From contig CAMVBP010000106.1 of assembly GCA_947165795.1 (NCBI GenBank), positions 1 to 7,040 of the forward strand: 7,040 bases of DNA, in the 5' to 3' direction. Shown here one piece after another: positions 1-5,803 of the stretch. Origin of the DNA: an uncultured Treponema sp. GTDB lineage: Bacteria; Spirochaetota; Spirochaetia; Treponematales; Treponemataceae. The notes beneath the pieces are model-generated. The model searched no databases. It was given only the letters and a program-made list of their open reading frames with translations, and was not told the DNA's origin. Numbering within the stretch: position 1 is the stretch's first letter; the number at the start of each line of letters is the position of its first letter. Position numbers and translations under genes: made by a program.

Positions 1-936
1 CCATATATAGAAAGCTATTACGTAAACTTTCTTTTTCATCCTGTAAAGGGCCTTGATTTTGGAATGGGAACAAGACTGAACTGGGTAATTGGACCTGCTC
101 CAACTTCTTATCAGAATTACTGGGAACCTGCCGCTCATATTGTTCAGGGCGGATTAAAAGATGCGGCTCCAGGACACGCAGATGTTACAGGCTATACATA
201 TTATGCAAACTGCTATACCTGTTTATATGAATTAAATACAAAAGCAGCACTTGGTATTCGTTATTGTCTTGATGACAAACTGGAAATTGGAGTTTCTCTT
301 CCTTCAGGCGTAACAACTGCTGCACCTTTGTTTAATGCGGCCTTTGCAATTCATCCTGTAAAGCAGTTTAAAGCAAGTGTTGCATATGAAGGAATACTTC
401 GTTCAAACGGAAATTTATACACCGGCCTTACAATAGATTTTAATTATGTAATAATGGATGCTTATCTTGCAATAAACTTCCGCAATAACAGGTTCCTTGC
501 AGATCCATATACCGAACATTGGGGCGATCACTGGGGAACTGGTGGTGCAATAACATTTAAAATTCCAAATATCGAAATGAAACTCAGACCAGAAGCCGGT
601 TTTTCTTTCTTTAATAATTCCAATTATACAATGGCCTGGTATACCGGAGCCAGAATGGAATTCAATTTTGCAGAAACCTTTGTTCTTGGAGCGTGGTCAA
701 GTTATGCTGTAGGTTCTTCAGATAACAGATGGTATGATAAAGATTATGAAAAAACTGCATTGTATCATCCGGAATATACCGGCGGACATATTTTTGACAT
801 TCGTCCAGATTTAACCTGGAATGTAAACAAAAATCATGCAATTTCTCTGTATTTTGATTTTCAGAATCGTTTAAGATTTGATGATACAAACTGGAATACA
901 TGGGCAAGCGGAATATACTGGACATATAAAAAATAA
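1..936 (+). CDS. Probable outer-membrane beta-barrel protein, 3' part only
   Basis: I do not recognise this as a named family. The frame is open from base 1, so the gene continues off the left edge. The ATG at 64 is internal: open codons precede it, no spaced Shine-Dalgarno is present, and the upstream residues read as the same kind of strand. The 311 visible residues alternate polar and hydrophobic/aromatic positions in 8-12 residue stretches separated by Gly/Asn/Asp-rich turns and are rich in Tyr, Trp, Phe and Asn, as in outer-membrane barrels. The phrase HPVK, encoded by the same 12 bases at 37-48 and 352-363, occurs near two strand starts and suggests repeated hairpin units. A NCYTC motif about 70 residues into the visible part is unusual for a barrel. 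The end, GIYWTYKK, lacks the usual terminal Phe. No signal peptide is visible because the N-terminus is missing. A periplasmic beta-rich protein is the alternative. Confidence 0.6.
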   Translation, partial: PYIESYYVNFLFHPVKGLDFGMGTRLNWVIGPAPTSYQNYWEPAAHIVQGGLKDAAPGHADVTGYTYYANCYTCLYELNTKAALGIRYCLDDKLEIGVSLPSGVTTAAPLFNAAFAIHPVKQFKASVAYEGILRSNGNLYTGLTIDFNYVIMDAYLAINFRNNRFLADPYTEHWGDHWGTGGAITFKIPNIEMKLRPEAGFSFFNNSNYTMAWYTGARMEFNFAETFVLGAWSSYAVGSSDNRWYDKDYEKTALYHPEYTGGHIFDIRPDLTWNVNKNHAISLYFDFQNRLRFDDTNWNTWASGIYWTYKK

Positions 937-938
937 CG

Positions 939-967
939 TTGTAAAAAACATTTTTTTCCTATATATT
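939..967 (+). promoter_or_regulatory. Predicted sigma70-type promoter of the ribonuclease gene, near-leaderless
   Basis: The -35 TTGTAA (939-944) and -10 TATATT (962-967) are separated by exactly 17 bp and begin just after the stop codon of the upstream gene (934-936). Only 7 nt separate the -10 from the ATG at 975, so transcription would start at or next to the A of the ATG. No Shine-Dalgarno precedes that ATG, which fits a leaderless mRNA. Prediction from sequence only. Confidence 0.5.
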
Positions 968-974
968 GTGTTTT

Positions 975-2876
975 ATGGATAAATCTTCCCTTGTACTTTA
1001 TAAGAATCAAATTGCTGTTATTAATGAAAAGGAAGGCGAAAAATATTTAATTAAATTCTGTACGCAGCCTGCAACTGCTTCCGGAAAAAAGGCTGTGTAT
1101 ACAGAACAAAAGGTTAGGGAAAAAGATATAATTCCATTTCATCAGGGACCAGCTTCTTTAGAAGCTGTGTTGGCTTATTCTGATGATTCACTCCCTTCAA
1201 AAATACAGGAAACCTACGAGCTCCTTATGTCTGATGAACAGACAGCAACTCAGAAAATTTCTTTAGAAGAGCTTTCTGAGTATGCACTTGGAAAATTTTC
1301 TGCAGAAGAATCGTGGGCGTTTTATAATGCCGTTTGTTCTTCTGTTTATTTTGTAATTCAAAATGAAGAATTAAAGAATGGAGAAATATATTTTCTTCCA
1401 AGAACAAATGAGCAGATTGAAGAAATAAATAAAAAGAATTACGAAAAAGAGCATGAGGAAGAAATAAAGAAAGAATTTATAGCACGCTTAAAGTCAAAAA
1501 AACTTAAGCTTCCCGATGATTCACGTTTTATGGGCGAAGTAGAAGCCTTTGCTTTATGCAAAACAGATAAATCAAAAATTCTTTCCGAAGCGGGCTTCAG
1601 TCAGTCTATAGAAAAAGCTCACAAGCTTCTTATTGATACAGGTATCTGGGACATTACAAAAAATCCTTATCCTACGAGACTTGGTTTTTCTTTTGATTCT
1701 GCCAAAGAGCAGCTTGGTCCAATGCCCGAAGAAGAACGAATTGAAATTCCTGGAATTGCATATGCAATAGACAGCGAACATTCTACAGACCCGGATGATG
1801 CCGTTGCCTTTGACGGAGAATATCTTTGGGTTCATATTGCAGATCCGGCTTCGGCAGTTTTACCGGATTCAAAAATTGATGAGGTAGCTCGAGGCCGTGG
1901 AACGACTTTGTACATACCTGAAGGAACTTCCAGAATGTTATGCGAAAGCTGTCTTGAAGATTATGCTCTTGGATTAAAGGAAATCAGCAGAGCTCTTTCT
2001 TTTAGAATAAAGCTGGATTCAGAAAGTCAGATAGAAGAATGTCAGGTAATGAAGACAATTATAAAAGTAAAACGCATGACATACGTTCAGGCAGAAGAGC
2101 AGAAAGAATCTCCTGATTTAAAACCCTTGTTTGAAATTGCAAGAAAAAATAAAGCAAGAAGAGATTCTAACGGCGCGGTTGTAATTCAAATGCCGGAAGT
2201 TGATATTTGTGTAGATAAAGAAACTAAAAAAGTAACTATAGAACCAGAACTGCGCTTAGAGTCTAATGATATGATTGCTGAATTAATGATTCTTGCAGGA
2301 GAAGGTGCGGCAAAATTTGCTTTTAAGAATTCAATTCCATTTATGTATATAAGTCAGGAAAGTCCGGATTTTCCTTCTAAAATTCCAGAAGGCTGGGCAG
2401 GGCAGTTTGCCATGGTAAAATGCATGAGAAAGCGTTCTGTAGGAATTACTCCAGCTCCTCATGCAGCTCTGGGACTTTCATTTTACAGTCAGGTAACTTC
2501 ACCCTTAAGACGATACGGAGATTTAATTTCGCATCAGCAGCTTCGTGCTTTTATAGATGGAAGAAGATTGTTAAATAAAGATGAAATGCTTGAACGCGTA
2601 GCTGCAGGTGATGCTGCAAGTCTTGCCGCAAGAAAGGTAAGCCGTCAGAGTGAATTACACTGGAAGCTTGTTTATCTTTTACAGAATCCCGAAAAAACTT
2701 ATGAAGCCTTTTGTATAGATAAGCGCGGAAATGATGCTCTTTTTTTAATACCTGCTTTAGATATGCAGACAACAATTAAAAACTGCGCAGACCTTGCATT
2801 AAACGATAAAAGAATTTTACAGATGAAGAACGTAGATATAACTGTTCAGTCTGTGGATTTTGTTTTTGTAGGCTGA
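975..2876 (+). CDS. RNB-domain 3'-5' exoribonuclease (RNase II/R superfamily)
   Basis: Predicted cytoplasmic hydrolytic 3'-5' exoribonuclease that degrades single-stranded RNA to nucleotides; 633 residues, close to E. coli RNase II. From ATG 975, the RNB domain spans about residues 250-545. The catalytic motif DSEHSTDPDDA gives D266, D272, D274 and D275, the four metal-binding acidic positions of RNase II/R. TSPLRRYGD near 508-516 carries the conserved catalytic Arg (R512). The N-terminus has no clear pair of cold-shock domains. Instead it has a small beta-rich SH3-like stretch (about 5-55), then a helical, charged region and a winged-helix-like part (about 175-235), as in the Deinococcus/organellar RNase II-like group. 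The last 55 residues look like a short S1-type barrel. ATG 975 is preferred over the in-frame TTG at 966 because that TTG overlaps the predicted -10 box. No Shine-Dalgarno is present. Specific naming as rnb or rnr is not justified. Confidence 0.92.
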   Translation: MDKSSLVLYKNQIAVINEKEGEKYLIKFCTQPATASGKKAVYTEQKVREKDIIPFHQGPASLEAVLAYSDDSLPSKIQETYELLMSDEQTATQKISLEELSEYALGKFSAEESWAFYNAVCSSVYFVIQNEELKNGEIYFLPRTNEQIEEINKKNYEKEHEEEIKKEFIARLKSKKLKLPDDSRFMGEVEAFALCKTDKSKILSEAGFSQSIEKAHKLLIDTGIWDITKNPYPTRLGFSFDSAKEQLGPMPEEERIEIPGIAYAIDSEHSTDPDDAVAFDGEYLWVHIADPASAVLPDSKIDEVARGRGTTLYIPEGTSRMLCESCLEDYALGLKEISRALSFRIKLDSESQIEECQVMKTIIKVKRMTYVQAEEQKESPDLKPLFEIARKNKARRDSNGAVVIQMPEVDICVDKETKKVTIEPELRLESNDMIAELMILAGEGAAKFAFKNSIPFMYISQESPDFPSKIPEGWAGQFAMVKCMRKRSVGITPAPHAALGLSFYSQVTSPLRRYGDLISHQQLRAFIDGRRLLNKDEMLERVAAGDAASLAARKVSRQSELHWKLVYLLQNPEKTYEAFCIDKRGNDALFLIPALDMQTTIKNCADLALNDKRILQMKNVDITVQSVDFVFVG

Positions 2877-2894
2877 GCTGTAAAAAATAATTCG

Positions 2895-3416
2895 TTAGAA
2901 AAATACACCGGATTCAATTTCGCTGTATAAAGCTTCGTAAAGAGTTGCTTTATCTGTGTTAGTATCTCTAATTGTTTTTGCCATTCTTTTTGCAAGCTTT
3001 AATAAAACTCTGTAGCCTAAAAGAGGTTCTTTATCGCATACATCTAAAAATTTTGTGCTGGAAAGTGCAATACATTTGCAATCGGTAATAGCTTTTACAG
3101 TTGCAGTTCTTGGATCATCGCTGATTAAAGCTGTTTCTCCAAAGAAAACATTATCTTCGCTTTTTAAATCGGCCAGAGCAATTGTATCTCCTGCAGGAGT
3201 TTTACGGCAGATATGAACAGAACCTTCATATAGAATGTAAAACATATCACCGAATTTTCCTTCTGCAATTATTACATCTCCTTTCTGATAAGTTTCAATA
3301 GTCATGCTTTCATAAACTTCTTTAAGAATGCGTCTGTCGTTTTCGTCGTTAATATTAAAATCAGAAAAGAGTTGAATCTGTACCAGCTTTGGTAAAACTT
3401 CATTAAAATTTTCCAT
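2895..3416 (-). CDS. Standalone cyclic-nucleotide-binding domain protein, likely channel partner
   Basis: A 173-residue protein that is essentially one cNMP-binding domain: an N-terminal helix (about 5-38), the beta roll (about 40-120) with the GDVIIAEGKFGD turn, and C-terminal helices (about 122-170). The phosphate-binding cassette at residues 91-107 reads FFGETALISDDPRTATV. It keeps the Glu (E94) and Arg (R103) that bind the ribose and cyclic phosphate, in the spacing of PKA/channel-type cassettes, so ligand binding is likely. No DNA-binding helix-turn-helix follows, so it is not a Crp/Fnr regulator; no membrane segment or enzyme domain is present. Its ATG lies 2 nt after the stop of the RCK channel gene, with its Shine-Dalgarno inside or next to that stop, which implies one transcript and translational coupling. 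I infer that it supplies cAMP or cGMP control to that channel. A free cytoplasmic cNMP sensor with another partner remains possible. Confidence 0.88.
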   Translation of the reverse strand: MENFNEVLPKLVQIQLFSDFNINDENDRRILKEVYESMTIETYQKGDVIIAEGKFGDMFYILYEGSVHICRKTPAGDTIALADLKSEDNVFFGETALISDDPRTATVKAITDCKCIALSSTKFLDVCDKEPLLGYRVLLKLAKRMAKTIRDTNTDKATLYEALYSEIESGVFF

Positions 3417-3418
3417 TT

Positions 3419-4642
3419 TTATTTCCTTGTTTTAGAACCTGTTCCTGAAGCTTCAGAAAGTAAAGACTGACCGCGTACTAAAATAGCCTTTGTATTTTTT
3501 TGAATTATATAATCCTGTGGAGGAGTTAAAACAGGTTCATTGCTTTTTAAGGTTTTTACTTTCTTTAAATTATCAACAATCATTTTTATATCTGGATTTT
3601 TCTGAGCCTCGCGTAAGGCATCTTTTCTTCGCTGATGAAAGTTTCCTGTATTTAAAAGAAGTCCTACAAGAACACCATTAACATTTCCTTTAAGCTCAAG
3701 ATGCTTTTCATAGTCACCGTAGGTTTTTCCAATAAATGCCATAGGAATATCTTCTATTATAATACCTGTATCTGCGTCGTCGCTGATTAAAGCTTTAATA
3801 ACATTGCTGTAGCCCATTCCAGAAGAAGCAGTTGCAAGCAGACTGTGCTCATAATCCTGGGTAAGAATAATTTCATCACAGTGTGCCATTTCCAGATGCT
3901 TCTGAAATTTTGCATCTAACAGTTCGGCAGCAATATAAATTCCCGGATTAATATTTTCCATAGTTAAAACTGCAAGAACAGTGCGGCTGTCAATTTCGAG
4001 GTCTGAATATTTTTTTGAGCGGTCGCAGATTACAAGCGCTCTTTCTGCAGTTTCTATTTTTGCCTTTTTAAGAATAGTTTCGTCTGCAAAATCTCCCGAA
4101 ACGTAATTAATTTCTTTAAATCGTGATTGTGAGCGAATCTGTTCAATCTGCTCAGTTGCGTCGTTAATTAAAACAATCATATCCGGGGTAATATCAGGAT
4201 TTGTTGTTAAAACTGAATCCAGAATTTTTTCGAATCCCGGACGCCATCCGCATAGTAAAAAATGACCTTTAATATTCTTCAATTTTTTTAACCCCTTATT
4301 TTTTTGCATTTGTAAATCCATAAAATAGGACGCAAGTTTACCGGTTACAGCACTGAATAAAAGCATTCCAAGCACAAGAAGAACAAGAGCAGACATTCTG
4401 CCCGGAACAGATTTTACACAATAATCAAAATATGCGGCAAAAACAGCAACTAATGTAAACCATACGGAATCGAACATAGATTCAATTCCGCTTTCTGTTT
4501 TAGTTTCTGAATGAAAAACAACAATTGTTGCGATTGAGATAATTAAAAGAATTAAAATCCAGATATAAGTCACCGGATTTTTTAATGCATATTTTATGTT
4601 GCGAATAAAATGTTTTGATTTTGCCTGCAACTTTTTACTCAT
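3419..4642 (-). CDS. Two-TM RCK-domain ion channel with a degenerate selectivity filter
   Basis: Predicted inner-membrane cation channel of MthK-like plan, 407 residues from ATG 4642. TM1 is about 25-44, the pore helix and filter 55-73, and TM2 about 83-108, followed by RCK-N (about 125-260) and RCK-C/TrkA-C (about 285-392). RCK-N begins GHFLLCGWRPGFEKIL, matching the CGW-type nucleotide-fold start of MthK rather than GxGxxG, and GDFADETILKKAKI matches the next conserved block. At the filter, where K+ channels have TLTTVGYGD, this protein has VAVFAAYFD (65-73): Tyr and Asp stay but both Gly are replaced, so K+ selectivity is doubtful. The rest of the pore fold, including PGR before TM2, is intact, so this is not obvious decay. 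The TTG at 4669 in the same frame lies within the predicted promoter spacer and is rejected as start. The next gene encodes a CNBD, which suggests ligand gating in trans. Confidence 0.85.
   Translation of the reverse strand: MSKKLQAKSKHFIRNIKYALKNPVTYIWILILLIISIATIVVFHSETKTESGIESMFDSVWFTLVAVFAAYFDYCVKSVPGRMSALVLLVLGMLLFSAVTGKLASYFMDLQMQKNKGLKKLKNIKGHFLLCGWRPGFEKILDSVLTTNPDITPDMIVLINDATEQIEQIRSQSRFKEINYVSGDFADETILKKAKIETAERALVICDRSKKYSDLEIDSRTVLAVLTMENINPGIYIAAELLDAKFQKHLEMAHCDEIILTQDYEHSLLATASSGMGYSNVIKALISDDADTGIIIEDIPMAFIGKTYGDYEKHLELKGNVNGVLVGLLLNTGNFHQRRKDALREAQKNPDIKMIVDNLKKVKTLKSNEPVLTPPQDYIIQKNTKAILVRGQSLLSEASGTGSKTRK
3424..3428 (-). promoter_or_regulatory. Ribosome binding site of the CNBD gene
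   Basis: AAGGA on the minus strand, 7 nt before the ATG at 3416. It lies 3-7 nt upstream of the channel gene's TAA (3419-3421), within its last sense codons, so terminating ribosomes can reinitiate on the CNBD gene. It also confirms that start. Confidence 0.75.
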
Positions 4643-4671
4643 AAAAATAATATACCAGATTGCAGGCAAAA
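4619..4671. repeat. Perfect 12-bp inverted repeat around the channel start; candidate twin operator
   Basis: TTTTGCCTGCAA at 4619-4630 and its exact complement-reverse TTGCAGGCAAAA at 4660-4671 are separated by 29 bp. Each arm holds a small palindrome, TTGC-N2-GCAA (4621-4630 and 4660-4669), with centres 39 bp apart. One copy lies in the promoter spacer and the other in codons 5-8 of the channel gene; the -10 box and ATG lie between. This layout fits a dimeric repressor with two sites, though an mRNA or DNA hairpin is possible. The identity of any binding protein is unknown. Confidence 0.55.
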
Positions 4672-4677
4672 AGTCAT
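4649..4677 (-). promoter_or_regulatory. Predicted extended -10 promoter of the channel-CNBD operon
   Basis: On the minus strand the -35 ATGACT (4672-4677) is 17 bp from the -10 TATATT (4649-4654), which is preceded directly by TGG, an extended -10. Only 6 nt (4643-4648) lie between the -10 and the ATG at 4642, and no Shine-Dalgarno is present. The predicted transcript starts at about the initiation codon. The palindrome at 4660-4669 sits inside the spacer. Confidence 0.5.
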
Positions 4678-4717
4678 GAGGGAATGAAGGAAAAATTAAT
4701 AGAGAAGGGAAGTGGAG

Positions 4718-5710
4718 TTAGCAGACATACTTTTGGTGAGAATATCTTACATTGGACTGCTGAACATTAGCATATCGCAATGTAGTGTCTATTTTAGTAT
4801 GTCCAAGCAGAACTTGAACCTGTTCAATAGGCATTCCTTTATCTATCGCGCGAGTTGCCATAGTACGACGGAATCTGTGCGGATGAACATTTTCTATATC
4901 AGTTTTAGCTCCTATTTCTCTAATCATTTTTTCTATTGAGTTTACAGAGAGTCTTGTATATGTTCCATGCTTTGATTTTTTGTGAAAAGAAACAAATAGA
5001 GCTTTGTTTTTATCCTTCCGTGTCTTTAAATAGTTTTCAAGTTCTATTTTAGTACGGACATCAAAATATGTTTCTCGCTGTTTTGCACCCTTTCCAAAAA
5101 CAATGCAGGTCCTGGAGTTTAAGTTTATAGATGAACGGTTGAGATTTACAAGTTCACTTACTCTTATACCAGAAGAAAGCAATATATCTATAATTGCCAG
5201 ATTTCTTTTGTTTTCAAAAACAGTTTTTCTAATAATTTCAATTTCTTCATCGGAAAACGCTGCTTTAATAACCGTTGGAGTTTTTATTTTATGAATTCTT
5301 TTCATAGGACTTTTTAAGATAAAATCTTCTTCTTCAAGCCATTTATAAAAAGTTGATAAAATTCTTCGTACAGTATCTAGTGTTACATTTGAGCAGTTAT
5401 TCATTTTCTGATAATTTATAAGATAATCTCTGATTATATTAGTATTGACAGAACAAATATCACATTTGATATTCTTTTCAAAGAAGGTTAAAGTAGACAA
5501 ATAATATTCTTCTGTTCGTTTAGAGCATCCTTCTATTCTTTTTGCGCTTATAAAAAGGTTTACAAGATTTTTATTGTTTTTTGATTTTTTTAAGACACTT
5601 TGATTTGTTTCCAACACTTCTATTAGAACTTTTTCAAGTTTTTTAAGTTGTTCTGGAAGAAGTTCTTCAGACATTTTTGATTTAATTTTATTGATAATTT
5701 CTGCATTCAT
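4718..5710 (-). CDS. Tyrosine recombinase / site-specific integrase
   Basis: A 330-residue DNA strand-exchange enzyme of the phage-integrase/Xer family. A helical N-terminal extension (1-45) precedes the SAM-like core-binding domain (about 48-143) and the catalytic domain (about 150-325). The complete active set is visible: R183 in SSGIRVSEL, a beta-hairpin Lys (K207 or K210) in FGKGAKQRE, H278 and R281 in HPHRFRRTMAT, H304 in LLGHTKIDTT, and the nucleophile Y313 in LRYANV. It should therefore be active. The PHRFRRTMAT block, the GMPIEQVQ-LLGH stretch and the NVRYSH-KY tail resemble, from memory, recombinases that invert hsdS genes in type I restriction loci. It lacks an obvious integron-integrase insertion. 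The start is supported by GGGAG 6 nt upstream. The gene is more AT-rich than the channel and ribonuclease genes and sits beside a similarly AT-rich ATPase gene, so it is probably part of an acquired island. Confidence 0.93.
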   Translation of the reverse strand: MNAEIINKIKSKMSEELLPEQLKKLEKVLIEVLETNQSVLKKSKNNKNLVNLFISAKRIEGCSKRTEEYYLSTLTFFEKNIKCDICSVNTNIIRDYLINYQKMNNCSNVTLDTVRRILSTFYKWLEEEDFILKSPMKRIHKIKTPTVIKAAFSDEEIEIIRKTVFENKRNLAIIDILLSSGIRVSELVNLNRSSINLNSRTCIVFGKGAKQRETYFDVRTKIELENYLKTRKDKNKALFVSFHKKSKHGTYTRLSVNSIEKMIREIGAKTDIENVHPHRFRRTMATRAIDKGMPIEQVQVLLGHTKIDTTLRYANVQQSNVRYSHQKYVC

Positions 5711-5711
5711 A

Positions 5712-5758
5712 TGTATCTCCCTTTGATAATAAGATTTACTTTTATATCGGAAGATACA
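5712..5758 (-). promoter_or_regulatory. Inverted repeat able to hide the recombinase ribosome binding site
   Basis: On the minus strand TGTATCTTCC (5758-5749) can pair with GGGAGATACA (5721-5712) in ten consecutive pairs including one G-U, with a 27-nt loop. The 3' arm contains the GGGAG Shine-Dalgarno (5717-5721) of the recombinase gene. A transcript begun upstream could therefore fold so that recombinase translation is reduced. A -10-like TATTAT (5726-5731) lies in the loop, but no good -35 accompanies it. Confidence 0.4.
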
Positions 5759-5761
5759 GAT

Positions 5762-5787
5762 AATTAAGGAGAATTAACTTATTAATT
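5762..5787. repeat. Three AT hexamers spaced by 10 bp between ATPase and recombinase genes
   Basis: AATTAA at 5762-5767, AATTAA at 5772-5777 and the reverse complement TTAATT at 5782-5787 start exactly 10 bp apart. The last two form a 6-bp inverted repeat with a 4-nt loop. This could bend DNA upstream of the recombinase gene or be protein-binding half sites. In such AT-rich DNA chance is a serious alternative. Confidence 0.3.
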
Positions 5788-5803
5788 TGAAATGAGCTTT
5801 CTT

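Noticed and set aside
64..66. ATG as start of the first gene
   Set aside because: The frame is open to base 1 with plausible barrel residues before it, and no spaced Shine-Dalgarno is present. The gene is a 3' fragment cut by the window edge.
662..925. 87-codon minus-strand open frame
   Set aside because: It lies opposite a longer, well-patterned coding region, with no start signal or recognisable protein features.
966..968. TTG start for the ribonuclease gene
   Set aside because: It overlaps the predicted -10 box and has no ribosome binding site; ATG 975 begins a natural N-terminus.
1572..1835. 87-codon minus-strand open frame, and similar ones at 1225-1407 and 2551-2775
   Set aside because: They lie opposite the ribonuclease gene, including its catalytic motif region; no ribosome binding site or family features.
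2620..2640. Palindrome CTTGCCGCAAG resembling the operator half sites
   Set aside because: It has a 1-bp centre instead of 2, lies deep in the ribonuclease coding region and encodes conserved residues; probably chance.
3490..3681. 63-codon plus-strand open frame
   Set aside because: Shadow of the RCK-C coding region of the channel gene.
4667..4669. TTG start for the channel gene
   Set aside because: It lies in the promoter spacer and within the inverted repeat; ATG 4642 gives the usual short basic N-terminus before TM1.
4619..4671. Invertible promoter switch driven by the neighbouring recombinase
   Set aside because: The arms are only 29 bp apart, too close for normal tyrosine-recombinase inversion, and inversion would also swap codons 2-4 of the channel. 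Operator is the better reading; kept only as an alternative.
4712..4939. 75-codon plus-strand open frame, and another at 5103-5294
   Set aside because: Opposite the conserved catalytic part of the recombinase; composition follows that gene's codons.
4718..5710. Integron integrase (known in Treponema denticola)
   Set aside because: No obvious integron-specific insertion near the second catalytic block and no attC-like repeats in the window.
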